DNA of 64,000 nucleotides from contig JAGNLM010000001.1 in NCBI GenBank assembly GCA_017999615.1, forward strand, positions 678,739 to 742,738, given 5' to 3'. The translations under genes and the position numbers were made by a program. This document shows, in pieces, positions 8,335-17,208 of this stretch. This DNA is from Gammaproteobacteria bacterium. Lineage in GTDB: Bacteria; Pseudomonadota; Gammaproteobacteria; JAABTG01. Position 1 is the stretch's first letter. Each line of letters opens with the position of its first letter. The notes below the pieces were generated by a model. The model worked only from the letters and a program-made list of their open reading frames with translations. It ran no database searches and was not told the DNA's origin.

Positions 8335-9407
8335 GCGCACCCACCCGCGCCGAAGTCTGGTCGCGGATCGCGGCGGCCGGGATCGTCACCGGCGAGGTGC
8401 CGCCGCACCGCCCCCGCGTGCCCTGGTACGTGCGCCTGCTCCAGGGGGTCACCGGCTGGCTCGGGGCGCTCTTCCTGCTCGCCTTCCTCGGGAACACCTT
8501 CTCCTTCCTCTTCACCGACGCGGTGGGGGCGTTCCTCGTGGGCGCGGCGGCCTGCGTGGGCGCGGCCATCGGCTTCCGGCGCTATCCGGAGAGCGACTTC
8601 GCGGGCCAGCTCGGGTTCGCAGTCAGCCTCGCCGGCCAGTCGCTCCTCGGCTACGGCTTCTGGCAGCTCCTCGGGGAGCACTTCGGGCTCCTGGCCGTGG
8701 CGATGGTCACGGTCGAGATCGGGCTCTTCATCCTGGTGCCGAACTATGTGCACCGGGTCTGGAACGCCTGGGCGGCGGCGTTCTTCGCCTGGCACGCACT
8801 GTTGCAGTTGGGGCTCGGGCCCCTGGGGCCGGGGCTGCTGACGGCGGCCCTCGCCTGGATGTGGCTCGAGGAGCCCGAGCTCGCCCACTACGGCGAGCGG
8901 GCCCACGCGGCGGCCTGGGGGCTCGCGCTCGCGACCCTGCAGTTCCCCATCTGCGGACGGCGGGTGTGCGACCTCACGGTGCTCCTCGGCTGGCCTGGCG
9001 GTGACTCGCTCGGGGTCTGGGTCGAGTGGGCGGGCTCGGTACTGCTCGTCGTGGTCCTGGTCGCGGTGGTCTGGCGGCTCCTGAGGCGCGAGGGCCACTC
9101 GCTCTCCACCCGCCCGGGGGCGGTCGCGCTCGCCGGCGCGAGCATCCTCGCCATCACGAGCCTCAAGGCCCCGGGTTTCTCCCCGGCAATGGTGGCGCTC
9201 CTCGCGGGCTTCTCCGCCGGTTCCCGGCAGCTCACGGCGCTCGCCGTCTTCGCGCTGGTGGCGTACCTGACCCGCTACTACTACGCGCTCGAGGCCCCGC
9301 TCCTCGACAAGGCACTCCTGATGATGATCACCGGCGGCGCCCTGCTCCTGGTCGCCCTGGCCCAGCGTGAGCTCTGCACCTGTGGGCTCGAAGAGGACTG
9401 CGGGTAA
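8331..9407 (+). CDS. DUF4401 polytopic membrane protein
   Basis: A 358-residue protein that starts with a GTG overlapping the preceding stop. About ten hydrophobic helices follow a short cytoplasmic N-terminus (SAPTRAEVWSRIAAAGIV). The C-terminus has YYYALEAPLLDKALLMMITG and then ALAQREL, typical of DUF4401. It is the second gene of the conserved DUF2157-DUF4401-GDYXXLXY trio. The stop codon lies inside the first unit of a 15-base repeat that also encodes the start of the next protein. No catalytic residues are recognisable. Confidence 0.8.
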   Translation: MSAPTRAEVWSRIAAAGIVTGEVPPHRPRVPWYVRLLQGVTGWLGALFLLAFLGNTFSFLFTDAVGAFLVGAAACVGAAIGFRRYPESDFAGQLGFAVSLAGQSLLGYGFWQLLGEHFGLLAVAMVTVEIGLFILVPNYVHRVWNAWAAAFFAWHALLQLGLGPLGPGLLTAALAWMWLEEPELAHYGERAHAAAWGLALATLQFPICGRRVCDLTVLLGWPGGDSLGVWVEWAGSVLLVVVLVAVVWRLLRREGHSLSTRPGAVALAGASILAITSLKAPGFSPAMVALLAGFSAGSRQLTALAVFALVAYLTRYYYALEAPLLDKALLMMITGGALLLVALAQRELCTCGLEEDCG

Positions 9408-9510
9408 CGCCATGGGCTCGAACGCCATGGGTCCCAACGCCCTGGGTCGCAGCGTCCTGGGCCGCAGCGCCCTGAGCCGCAGCGCCCTGGGCCCCAACGC
9501 CATGGGCCGC
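9406..9510 (+). repeat. Seven 15-bp tandem repeats at a gene start
   Basis: Seven consecutive 15-base units of the form [A]ACGCC[A/C]TGGG[N]C[N]N run from 9406 to 9510 (the first unit is AACGCCATGGGCTCG). They encode the pentapeptides NAMGS, NAMGP, NALGR, SVLGR, SALSR, SALGP and NAMGR. The first unit includes the stop codon of the DUF4401 gene. Three of the units carry an in-frame ATG, so the copy number changes both the N-terminal length and the number of possible start codons of the downstream protein. Confidence 0.9.
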
Positions 9511-9996
9511 TGGGTTGCCGTTCTCGTCGGCCTGCTCGTCCTGGGCGCCGTCAACTACACGGTCTACCAGCGCGAGCGGCTTCTCCGGGGCGGAGAGCTG
9601 GTGCTGTTGGAGCTTGCGCCGGTGGATACCCGGGACCTGAAGGAGGGGGACTTCCTCGCGCTCCGCTTCCGCGTCGTGGACGAGGCGTTCGGCAGGGGTA
9701 ATCTCGTTGGGGTGAACGGCGAAGGTCGTCTGGTGCTGGACCTCGACCCCTACCAGATTGCGAGCTTCGTGCGCTTCGACGACGGCACGCCGCTCACCGT
9801 GGACGAGATGGCGGTGCGATTCCGGGTGCGCATCGGCGAGCCGACGATCGGGGCCAACGGCTTCCAGCTCCGCGAGGCCAACGCCCAGCGCTACGCCGCG
9901 GCCCGCTACGGGGAACTGCGGGTCGACGCGGCGGGCGAGGCGATCCTGGTCGACCTGCGGGACCAGTACCTCGCGAGCCTCGGCGGGCCGTGGTGA
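9412..9996 (+). CDS. GDYXXLXY-type anchored protein with repetitive N-terminus
   Basis: About 194 residues from ATG 9412. The first 33 residues are encoded by the 15-bp repeats; then comes one transmembrane helix (WVAVLVGLLVLGAVNYTVYQRE). A periplasmic domain follows, containing ELAPVDTRDLKEGDFLALRF, the variant of the GDYXXLXY motif that names the family. The protein is the third member of the DUF2157-DUF4401 trio; function unknown. Start choice is uncertain: a GTG at 9367 overlaps the upstream gene, and ATGs at 9412, 9427 and 9502 all lie in the repeat. AAGAGG at 9391-9396 is the only Shine-Dalgarno-like sequence nearby and is rather far from 9412. ATG 9502 would drop the repeat entirely. 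Confidence 0.75.
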   Translation: MGSNAMGPNALGRSVLGRSALSRSALGPNAMGRWVAVLVGLLVLGAVNYTVYQRERLLRGGELVLLELAPVDTRDLKEGDFLALRFRVVDEAFGRGNLVGVNGEGRLVLDLDPYQIASFVRFDDGTPLTVDEMAVRFRVRIGEPTIGANGFQLREANAQRYAAARYGELRVDAAGEAILVDLRDQYLASLGGPW

Positions 9997-10054
9997 GCGG
10001 GGCGGGCGAAGTGCCCCGCGCGGAGTGTGGCACCGAGCTCAGAAGCCATAGGGA

Positions 10055-10639
10055 ATGACCGAGATGGCCACTCGCGCCGAAGACCTGATCCGCCGCCACC
10101 GCTACACGGTGGAGGAGTTCCTGCGTATGGGCGAGGCAGGGATCCTGCGGGCGGACGAGCGGGTCGAGCTGATCGAGGGAGAGATTGCCGAGATGGCACC
10201 GATAGGAAGTCGGCACGCCGGGACAGTGAAGCAGATAGGCGCCATCCTGATGCGGACCGTGGGTGAGGGCGCCATCGTGTCCGTGCAGGACCCGATCATC
10301 CTGGGACCTCGCTCGGCTCCTCAGCCCGACCTCGCCCTGCTCCGGCCGCGGGCGGATTTCTACAAGGCCGCCCACCCGCAGGCCAAGGACGTGCTGCTCG
10401 TCATCGAGGTGGCCGACACCACCCAGCGCTACGACCGCCAGGTGAAGCTCCCGCTGTACGCCCGTCACGGGGTCCCGGAGGTGTGGCTGGTGGACCTGGA
10501 GCAGAATGCGATGGAGGTCTTCCGCGAGCCCAGCGCGGACGGCTACCGGCACGCAGAGCGCCTGGCCGATCTCACCAGCGTGTCCGTGGCGGGGCTGCCC
10601 GGCGTGGTCGTCGACCTGCGCGAGCTGTTCCGCTCGTAG
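10055..10639 (+). CDS. Uma2-family (DUF820) putative endonuclease
   Basis: A 194-residue protein of the Uma2/DUF820 family with a PD-(D/E)XK nuclease fold. The N-terminus has the typical YTVEEFLRM and ELIEGEI segment. The catalytic pattern is visible as QPDLALLRP, then LLVIEVADTT, then QVKLPLYARHGVPEVWLVD, giving the D...E...K order. These proteins occur in many copies in some bacteria, often as mobile or defence-associated genes; their natural substrate is not known. ATG 10064 is an alternative start. It stands between the DUF trio and the polysaccharide block and has no partner gene here. Confidence 0.85.
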   Translation: MTEMATRAEDLIRRHRYTVEEFLRMGEAGILRADERVELIEGEIAEMAPIGSRHAGTVKQIGAILMRTVGEGAIVSVQDPIILGPRSAPQPDLALLRPRADFYKAAHPQAKDVLLVIEVADTTQRYDRQVKLPLYARHGVPEVWLVDLEQNAMEVFREPSADGYRHAERLADLTSVSVAGLPGVVVDLRELFRS

Positions 10640-10649
10640 GCTCCCTGCC

Positions 10650-10685
10650 GAGAACGCTGAGTACGCCGAGTACGCCGAGGACGTC
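10650..10685 (+). repeat. Degenerate 9-bp tandem repeat after the Uma2 gene
   Basis: GAGAACGCT, GAGTACGCC, GAGTACGCC, GAGGACGTC: four 9-base units, two of them identical, start 11 bases after the stop codon. The interval 10640-10863 holds no gene. Similar GAGTACGCC-type tracts occur in intergenic regions of other genomes; no function is known. Confidence 0.7.
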
Positions 10686-10863
10686 CTGTTCTGCTTCCGA
10701 GCCCCGACGGCCTGACGACGCGGAGGGCGCTCGGCGATACCCCTTCAACGGATTCATCTACTCGTAGTCGGTCCGCAGCAACGCACAGCAGTATGCGGTC
10801 CGGGCACAATCGCGTCAGCAATCGGCAAAGGGCATGGTCTGCTCGGACGCAGGTGCGTAACAC

Positions 10864-12273
10864 ATGGATCACAGCAAGTATTCCCCGGCAAGCACGCATC
10901 GTGCGCGCCCCGACGGTGTGACGATGGGGGGAATGACGGGTACCCGAGAAGCCCAAGTACTGCCCTCAGCGCAGTCGCCCCAGGGCTCCTCGTGGCTGTT
11001 TCTGCTACCACTTAGTGCGGCGTTAGTCGCCGCAACGGTGAGCCTTGGGCGCGTCAGTGGCAACGCTTCGACCGCAGGTGGGATACTGGAGGGCGACCTG
11101 CGCAGAGCTCTTCTGTTTGGCCCTATTTACGCGTTTGCGGGGCTGTTGCTGCTTCGACGGCCCACACAGGCATTGAACCTGGCTCGGACGCAGCCGGCCC
11201 TGTGGGCACTAATCGCGTATGCTGCGCTATCTGCCGTATGGTCGAGCTATCCAGGCGCGGTGATGACATTCGCCGGCCATATGCTTGGCTACGCATTCAT
11301 CGCAATGGCGGCGTCCATTGCTGCGAGAGGGTCCGCGGGTATCGTCGCGAAGACCCTCTGGATCCCCGGTTTTTCCCTCCTGATTGCCACCATTGTCCTC
11401 GTCTGGGGACAGCCACGGCTCGCAATCATGGAGATCGGAGATCAGTTTCGCTGGGCGGGGCCAACGTTTCACCCGAACATCCTCGGCGTGGTCTCGCTGC
11501 TGACGACATGGGCCAGCATTGTTCTCATAACCAAGGGCGGGAGTGTCTGGAGGACTCTCATCGCAAGTGGCAGCGCGTTATTGGCTGCGGTGTGCCTTCT
11601 TGGCAGCAACAGCGTGACCTCCGCCATACTTTCCGGAGCGCTTTGGGTGTTTTTGTTTCCGATGCTCCTGATTGCTCATTCCCCCACCGGATCTCGAAGA
11701 TTGATGTGGGCCGTTGCGCTTTTCGGGATGCTCATGGGCTTCCTGTGGCTCACGTTAACCGCGCCGGAGTTGTTGACGTGGGATAAGCTTATGGCGGCTC
11801 TCGGTCGCACGAAGAACCTGACCGGAAGACTCGCGCTGTGGGAAGCGGGATGGAAGGCATTCCTGGCGCGTCCACTTGAGGGATGGGGTTTCGATTCCCT
11901 GGCTAGTGTGACCACCGTCCAAAGGCTCGGGGTGGGTCAGTTGCATAACGGCTACATCGATGTGCTCGTCCGAGGAGGAGTTGTGGCCGGCATGTTGACA
12001 CTGGCCTTCCTCTGGACAACGGCGCGGAATCTCTGGCTCGTCCGGCGGACACGCCGCGCGGACGCGACGGCCTTCGCGGCAGCTTTGGTTGCCGTCCTGA
12101 TGCACAACGTTACAGAAGGGTCCCTTGTTCGCAGTCCTCACCCAATATGGCTGCTGGCGTGTGTGGTGGCTTTCCAGGTATCCGCGATGAGACACGCAGT
12201 CCCGAATGTGGGGGACTCACGTGCCCAGGAGGTCCCCAGGCGACATCTGTCTCCCAGAATCCAGCATCCCTGA
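10864..12273 (+). CDS. O-antigen ligase/Wzy-like polymerase membrane protein
   Basis: A 469-residue integral membrane protein with about eleven hydrophobic helices. A long periplasmic loop before the last helices contains GRTKNLTGRLALWEAGWKAF, then GWGFDS and QLHNGYIDVLVRGGV. This loop with its R...E and HNG motif is the Wzy_C signature of O-antigen ligases and polymerases. In this context, beside a flippase and glycosyltransferases, polymerase is the more likely role. The first 20-25 residues are hydrophilic; internal ATGs at 10924 and 10933 are alternative starts. From here to about 19400, codon use is less G+C-rich than in the flanking genes, as is usual for horizontally exchanged polysaccharide genes. 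Confidence 0.85.
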   Translation: MDHSKYSPASTHRARPDGVTMGGMTGTREAQVLPSAQSPQGSSWLFLLPLSAALVAATVSLGRVSGNASTAGGILEGDLRRALLFGPIYAFAGLLLLRRPTQALNLARTQPALWALIAYAALSAVWSSYPGAVMTFAGHMLGYAFIAMAASIAARGSAGIVAKTLWIPGFSLLIATIVLVWGQPRLAIMEIGDQFRWAGPTFHPNILGVVSLLTTWASIVLITKGGSVWRTLIASGSALLAAVCLLGSNSVTSAILSGALWVFLFPMLLIAHSPTGSRRLMWAVALFGMLMGFLWLTLTAPELLTWDKLMAALGRTKNLTGRLALWEAGWKAFLARPLEGWGFDSLASVTTVQRLGVGQLHNGYIDVLVRGGVVAGMLTLAFLWTTARNLWLVRRTRRADATAFAAALVAVLMHNVTEGSLVRSPHPIWLLACVVAFQVSAMRHAVPNVGDSRAQEVPRRHLSPRIQHP

Positions 12274-12283
12274 GGACCTCAGT

Positions 12284-13534
12284 GTGGGTTTGAGGAGCAA
12301 CCTGCTGCTGAGTGTCCTAGACCAAGGAGTAGTCAGCGCGACCAACTTTGGTGTGGCGCTGCTGCTGGTTTACCTCGCACCAAAGGAGAGCTATGGGCTA
12401 TACGCTCTCGGGTTCGGATTGATCACCCTGGTGACCAGTATCGGCAACGCCCTCGTGGTGACGCCCATGACGGTAAATGCGCCGAGACTGGAGGTCGGCG
12501 CGCAGGACGCGTACTGCAAGAGCTTGTTGGCGTCGGAGGCACTCGCGGCGTTTCTCATCGCCGGTCTCGTCGGCACGGTCGTAGGCGTCGCGATGCTCAC
12601 GGGGCTCGTGGAATTAGACGACGGGCTCTTCTGGACGGCAATTGCCTTTGCGGGGGCTGGTGTTCTGCTCCATGAGTTCTTTCGTCGCTTCTTCTTCCTG
12701 AAAGGCAACGCCCGGAACGTCCTGATCATGGATTTCGCTCTTGGCCTGGGATTCCTTTCCGCCCTCGCGGTCGGTGGTGTCTCGGGACTCGAGCGGATGC
12801 ACACGTGGGCCATAGTCTTCTACGGCACATCAGCCGGGCTGATCGCGCTTTTCGTCGCGCGCACCGGGGCGCTGCCTGCCTTTGCTGGATGGAGCCAGTC
12901 GCGGAGGAACCTTCTGGAGGCCTGGACCGATGGGCGATGGGCCCTCGCTGGCGTCACTGTGACCTGGGTTCAAAGCCAAGCGTACGCCTACGTTTTGGCA
13001 GTCATGCTTGGAACCGCAAGCCTCGCTGAGGCAAACGCCGCACGGCTCCTTTTTGCTCCGGTGGCAATGCTCGGTACGGGCCTGATGAACGCCGTTATGC
13101 CGGAGTCGGTGAAGCGCAAGGCGAGGGGGGACGGACCGGGAGCCGAGCGGGTTGCGCGCCGTATGCTGGCCGTGCTGCTCTTGCTTACGGGCCTTTATAC
13201 GGTGGCGGTGGCGGGCGGGCAGCGCGCCCTGGTCGGATGGGTCCTTCCTGAAGATTACGCTGGTGTTGGGCCATACGTTCTGACCTGGGCGGCGGTGGTG
13301 TTACTCCAGGCGGTTCGCGCGAACTCGTCCATGCTGCTTCAGGTCTTCCGGCAGTTCCGGGCGATTACCGTCGCCAACGCCTGGACGGCCCTCCTGGTCG
13401 TTGTGCTGACCCCAGGGCTCATTCACTTCTACGGTGTTGGGGGCGGCATCTCGGCTCTTGGGGTCGGAGAACTGGCCCTCGGCCTGCTTCTGTGGAGAGC
13501 CTTCTCACATGTCCGTAGATTCGATGCGGGTTGA
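12284..13534 (+). CDS. Polysaccharide flippase (Wzx-like)
   Basis: A 416-residue protein with about twelve hydrophobic helices from residue 5 onward (LLLSVLDQGVVSATNFGVALLLVYLAP). The pattern is that of the Wzx/MOP polysaccharide-transporter superfamily, which flips undecaprenyl-linked repeat units across the inner membrane. I chose GTG 12284 because GAGGA at 12272-12276 is ideally spaced; the longer reading from 12206 would overlap the upstream gene and add an unlikely hydrophilic leader. The stop overlaps the following glycosyltransferase gene by 26 bases. Confidence 0.85.
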   Translation: MGLRSNLLLSVLDQGVVSATNFGVALLLVYLAPKESYGLYALGFGLITLVTSIGNALVVTPMTVNAPRLEVGAQDAYCKSLLASEALAAFLIAGLVGTVVGVAMLTGLVELDDGLFWTAIAFAGAGVLLHEFFRRFFFLKGNARNVLIMDFALGLGFLSALAVGGVSGLERMHTWAIVFYGTSAGLIALFVARTGALPAFAGWSQSRRNLLEAWTDGRWALAGVTVTWVQSQAYAYVLAVMLGTASLAEANAARLLFAPVAMLGTGLMNAVMPESVKRKARGDGPGAERVARRMLAVLLLLTGLYTVAVAGGQRALVGWVLPEDYAGVGPYVLTWAAVVLLQAVRANSSMLLQVFRQFRAITVANAWTALLVVVLTPGLIHFYGVGGGISALGVGELALGLLLWRAFSHVRRFDAG

Positions 13535-14423
13535 TATCTGCATCGCGACGTTCCGGCGGCCGGCGCAACTGGCGGTGCTTCTTGAAAGTCTTTTGAAACA
13601 GCGGCTTCCCGAGGGTGTGAGTCTTCGAATCATTGTCGTCGACAATGACAGGCTGGCATCGGGAATGTCCACGGTGGAGCGGTTCGCCGGGGACTGTCCG
13701 TGGCCTGCGGTCTATGTGGTGGAGCCCGAGGCCAACATTTCCCGCGCCAGGAACCGCGGGCTCTCCATGGCCGATGGGACCTACGCGGCCTTCATTGATG
13801 ACGACGAGGAGGCCGATCCCGAGTGGCTTGCCGAGTTGCTCGGCGCGGCGCGACGGTATGCTGCAGACGTTGTATTTGGTCCGGTCATCCCGGTGTATCC
13901 GGAAGGCACTCCGCGCTGGATCATTCGTGGTGAGTTTTTTGACCGTCCGAGGTTCCCAAGCGGCACTCAACGCCCACATGGAGGTTCAGGTAACGTGCTT
14001 TTGTCCCTCTCGGCAGCGCCGTTGTCCGTGAGCCAGTTCAACGAAGGCTTCGGTCGCACAGGCGGAGAAGACACGGAGTTCTTCTGGAGGACCCATCAAA
14101 GCGGGGCTCACATGGTGTGGTGCGATTCGGCCCGTGTCTACGAGAAGGTTGAGCCGGAGCGGATGCGAGTGGGGTGGCTTGTGCGGCGCGCCTTTCGGGG
14201 CGGGCAGATGTACGGAAGGATCTTCATGGGGCGGACGAGCCTCGCAAGAAAGGCGCCGTGGGCGCTTCAGCGCGTCGCCTTTCTCAGCGTTGCCATGGCA
14301 GCCTTACCGATCGCTTGGCTTGGCGGCAGGGCGAGAGGGGTCCGGATCCTACAGAAGGCGGCGGCGAACCTCGGTCAGCTTTCGAGCGTGAGCGGCCGCT
14401 ACTACGAAGGCTATGGCCATTAG
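13509..14423 (+). CDS. Family 2 glycosyltransferase
   Basis: A 304-residue GT-A-fold enzyme. The N-terminal nucleotide-sugar region starts VDICIATFRRPAQLAVLLESL, followed by IIVVDND, then EPEANISRARNRGLSMADG and the metal-binding cluster FIDDDEEADPEW. Later FGRTGGEDTEFFWR contains the GEDTEF acceptor-side motif typical of the family. It adds one sugar to the lipid-linked repeat unit on the cytoplasmic face; donor and acceptor cannot be read from sequence. A C-terminal hydrophobic segment (AFLSVAMAALPIAWLG) suggests membrane attachment. GGAGAG at 13493-13498 supports the start; ATG 13524 is possible. The end overlaps the next gene by 11 bases. Confidence 0.85.
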   Translation: MSVDSMRVDICIATFRRPAQLAVLLESLLKQRLPEGVSLRIIVVDNDRLASGMSTVERFAGDCPWPAVYVVEPEANISRARNRGLSMADGTYAAFIDDDEEADPEWLAELLGAARRYAADVVFGPVIPVYPEGTPRWIIRGEFFDRPRFPSGTQRPHGGSGNVLLSLSAAPLSVSQFNEGFGRTGGEDTEFFWRTHQSGAHMVWCDSARVYEKVEPERMRVGWLVRRAFRGGQMYGRIFMGRTSLARKAPWALQRVAFLSVAMAALPIAWLGGRARGVRILQKAAANLGQLSSVSGRYYEGYGH

Positions 14424-15861
14424 CGTAATTCCGCCAGCGGTGACCCTTCGGCCATGCACAACTGCTCGGGTGCGTGCATCTTGTGTGACTCCTCGGAGGG
14501 GCCTGCGCGTTGCGAATAGCATAGTCTTCAGGGGCGCTTGCATTGGTCTGCGAGAGTTGTGGGGCTCTTTGCGGAATGCAGGAGCGCCTTGTCGCGCGTG
14601 GGTCGCGGTGCTGATGTGCTTTGTCTCTGGTGTAGGGGGCTCCGCGGAGCTCTCTGCCGAGACACTTCGGCGCTCCGGAGAAGCGGTGACCCTTGACTAC
14701 TTTGGGCTTCACATGCATCGAGTGCACACGGTGACGCCCTGGCCGTCGGTGTCGTTTGGGAGCTGGCGGCTCCTCGATGCATACGTAAACTGGTTCAACT
14801 TGGAGCCAAAGCGCGGTCAATGGGACTTTAAGACACTTGACCGGTATGTGCAGCTCGGGGAGCAACACGGTGTCTCGCTTCTACTTCCGCTTGCGTTTCC
14901 TCCCTCGTGGGCGTCTAGAAGTCCTGGGGAGAAGGGAGCATATGGAGCCGGGAGTGCCGCGCCGCCGCGGGATCTTGGCGAGTGGCGTCAGTACGTCAGG
15001 GTTGTGGCGGAGCGATACCGACAGAGCATAAATGAGTTCGAAATCTGGAATGAGCCGAACCTGCGAAACTTTTTTAGCGGAAGCCAAGATGACCTTGTTC
15101 TGTTGGCACGTGTGGCGCATGAGACGCTACGAGAGGTCACTCCAAGAAGCCGGCTTGTGTCTCCGAGCGTGACGGGTGGAGTAGAGCACGTGAAGTGGCT
15201 GGATTCCTACCTTGAGCGCGGGGGGGGGCAGTATGCGGACGTGGTTGGGTTTCACTTCTACGCGCCACAGAAGGAGCCAGAGGCGATGTTGCCTCTGATC
15301 AGGGACGTGCAGGCAGTGATGAAGAGGCGAGGGCTTCAGGAAAAGCCTCTGTGGAACACAGAGAGCGGGTGGTGGATAGCGAATACAGACGGAACTCCGG
15401 AAGAGGTTGCCGTCCACCCCTCTTGGAGGCGTCTCGACCCGGAACTGGCGGCAGCATACGTGGGTCGGGCATTGATACTGGGTTGGGCGGCCGGCCTGGA
15501 CCGCTTCTACTGGTACGCGTGGGACAATTACAGCATGGGGTTGATAGAACCCGGTCGAAAGACCATGAAGCCAGGGGCCGTGGCTTACGCTACGACGGTT
15601 GACTGGCTGTTGGGAGCGGTTGTTTCGGAGTGCGTGCGGAGACCGGAGGGGCTGTGGGTGTGCGAATTGTCCAGAGGGGTGGAGGAGGCATTGATTGTCT
15701 GGACTGAGAGGGGAGAGAAGGAGTTCATGTTGCCCGCTGAGTGGAAGGCTGAAAGGTTCGATACGATACTCGGCGAAGCACGGAAGATAGCTCCTGGAAG
15801 TCGGTCGGTTACCGTTTCGGAGGCTCCGCTCCGAATCGTTCGAGCGATTCATGGGCGGTAA
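14413..15861 (+). CDS. Secreted GH39-like glycoside hydrolase
   Basis: A 482-residue TIM-barrel glycosidase. A hydrophobic signal segment lies at about residues 62-78 (WVAVLMCFVSGVGGS). The clan GH-A catalytic pair is visible: acid/base E214 in IWNEPN and nucleophile E317 in NTESGW. The spacing and the VNWFNLEPKRGQWDFKTLD segment resemble GH39-type enzymes, though GH5/GH30 cannot be excluded. Glycosidases inside exopolysaccharide loci usually trim or release the polymer in the periplasm. The long, poorly hydrophobic leader before the signal segment suggests that the true start may be a later alternative codon; ATG 14413 is kept because GAAGG precedes it and it overlaps the upstream gene. About 210 bases without a gene follow the stop. 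Confidence 0.8.
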   Translation: MAISVIPPAVTLRPCTTARVRASCVTPRRGLRVANSIVFRGACIGLRELWGSLRNAGAPCRAWVAVLMCFVSGVGGSAELSAETLRRSGEAVTLDYFGLHMHRVHTVTPWPSVSFGSWRLLDAYVNWFNLEPKRGQWDFKTLDRYVQLGEQHGVSLLLPLAFPPSWASRSPGEKGAYGAGSAAPPRDLGEWRQYVRVVAERYRQSINEFEIWNEPNLRNFFSGSQDDLVLLARVAHETLREVTPRSRLVSPSVTGGVEHVKWLDSYLERGGGQYADVVGFHFYAPQKEPEAMLPLIRDVQAVMKRRGLQEKPLWNTESGWWIANTDGTPEEVAVHPSWRRLDPELAAAYVGRALILGWAAGLDRFYWYAWDNYSMGLIEPGRKTMKPGAVAYATTVDWLLGAVVSECVRRPEGLWVCELSRGVEEALIVWTERGEKEFMLPAEWKAERFDTILGEARKIAPGSRSVTVSEAPLRIVRAIHGR

Positions 15862-16074
15862 GTCGTTCTAGGCATGGAAGTGCTGCGGAAGAATGGTTCG
15901 GGTTGCGTCGGCCGTCTAAACATTGGACACGGCTGGGGACGCGTTCAGATCTTCGGAACATGTGGTGCGACTGCAGAGGGCGTCGCGGGTTTGTGCTTGT
16001 ATTTCTGGTGTCGTGAGTTGTCGAGCGTGTGCACAAAGGTGGACCTGTTTTAGACGGTCGGGGCGAAGAGAACG

Positions 16075-17205
16075 TTGTCTAGAGTGGTCATCGTCCAGCG
16101 TGTTGTCCCCCATTATCGGGTCGCATTTCTAGACGGGTTGCATGACCGTCTCTGGCGTTCTCTAGGGGTCGAACTCGTGATTATCTATGGGCAGGAACGC
16201 GCTGGTACGGTACCGCGTTCCGAGGTATATGAGCGGCCCTGGAGTGTCCGGATCGTAAATCGCTACCTTCGGGTTGGAGAGACGGACTTAACTTGGCAGC
16301 CCTGCCTGTCGTGGATGGCAGGCGCAGACTTGGTGGTCGTTGAACAGGCGAACCGGCTGCTTTTGAATTACCTCCTGATTGCCCGGCGGAGTGTTGGGCT
16401 GGGTCGGTTGGCATTCTGGGGGCACGGTAGGAACCTTCAGAGAGCTGTTGGAGGCGGGTTCCGTGAGACATGGAAGCGGCTTACAGTGGCGAATGTTGAC
16501 TGGTGGTTTGCCTATACGGAACACACAAGGCAGTACCTGCGCGGGGTGGGAGTTCCTTCCGCGCGGATAACAGTCGTTAACAACGCGATCGATACGGCTG
16601 AGTTGTCGCAGGCCGCTGTTTCTTTGCAGGACAGGGAGCTCTACGCGCTGCGGACGGGGCTTGGGATTCGGAGTGAGCGCGTAGGCGTGTACTGTGGGGG
16701 GATCTACCCGGGGAAGCGACTGGACTTTCTGATTGAGGCCGGGGACCGTATCCGGTCGGACCTGGGTGACTTCGAGTTGGTTGTGGTTGGGGACGGCCCT
16801 TCGGCCAGCTTTATCGTTGATGCGTCCGTTTCTCGCTCGTGGCTGCATTACGTGGGTGCCCGGTTTGGGCGTGATCGCGTGCCTTACCTCCAGCTCGGAA
16901 AACTCATGATGATGCCTGGGCCTGTAGGGCTGGTCATACTTGATTGCTTCGCGCTGGGCATTCCTCTGTTTACCACGGACCTGGCGACCCACGGGCCGGA
17001 GATCGCGTACCTTCAGGCGGGCATCAACGGAGTGATGACGGCGAACAATACGCGGGCATACGCCGACGCCGTTGTGGCGTACTTCGGCGACCCGGACCAG
17101 CAGGCGGCGCTCGCGGGCGGGTGCCTTGAGAGCGCCCGGCGATACACTCTTGAGGGGATGGTGGATCGGTTCGCGGATGGGATTATGCGCTGCCTCGCCA
17201 CCTGA
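16075..17205 (+). CDS. Family 4-type glycosyltransferase
   Basis: A 376-residue GT-B enzyme. The N-terminal Rossmann domain begins VVIVQRVVPHYRVAFLDGL. The interdomain region has RITVVNNAIDTAEL and the C-terminal domain has GVYCGGIYPGKRLDFLIEAG, ELVVVGDGPS and the donor-site region PVGLVILDCFALGIPLFTT. This is the GT4 pattern, but the usual E-x7-E motif is reduced (LVILDCFALGIP). It would add a sugar to the repeat unit. The start is a TTG at 16075; GTG 16084 is an alternative with better spacing from GAAGAGA. The stop is three bases before the next start. Confidence 0.8.
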   Translation: MSRVVIVQRVVPHYRVAFLDGLHDRLWRSLGVELVIIYGQERAGTVPRSEVYERPWSVRIVNRYLRVGETDLTWQPCLSWMAGADLVVVEQANRLLLNYLLIARRSVGLGRLAFWGHGRNLQRAVGGGFRETWKRLTVANVDWWFAYTEHTRQYLRGVGVPSARITVVNNAIDTAELSQAAVSLQDRELYALRTGLGIRSERVGVYCGGIYPGKRLDFLIEAGDRIRSDLGDFELVVVGDGPSASFIVDASVSRSWLHYVGARFGRDRVPYLQLGKLMMMPGPVGLVILDCFALGIPLFTTDLATHGPEIAYLQAGINGVMTANNTRAYADAVVAYFGDPDQQAALAGGCLESARRYTLEGMVDRFADGIMRCLAT

Positions 17206-17208
17206 CCA

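Noticed and set aside
9406-9510. CRISPR-like array
   Set aside because: Units are contiguous 15-mers without spacers and are in frame with a protein; the 18-bp repeats at 47360 likewise lack spacers.
10027-10043. TGGCAC upstream of the Uma2 gene as a sigma-54 promoter
   Set aside because: No GC or TTGC at the required distance downstream.
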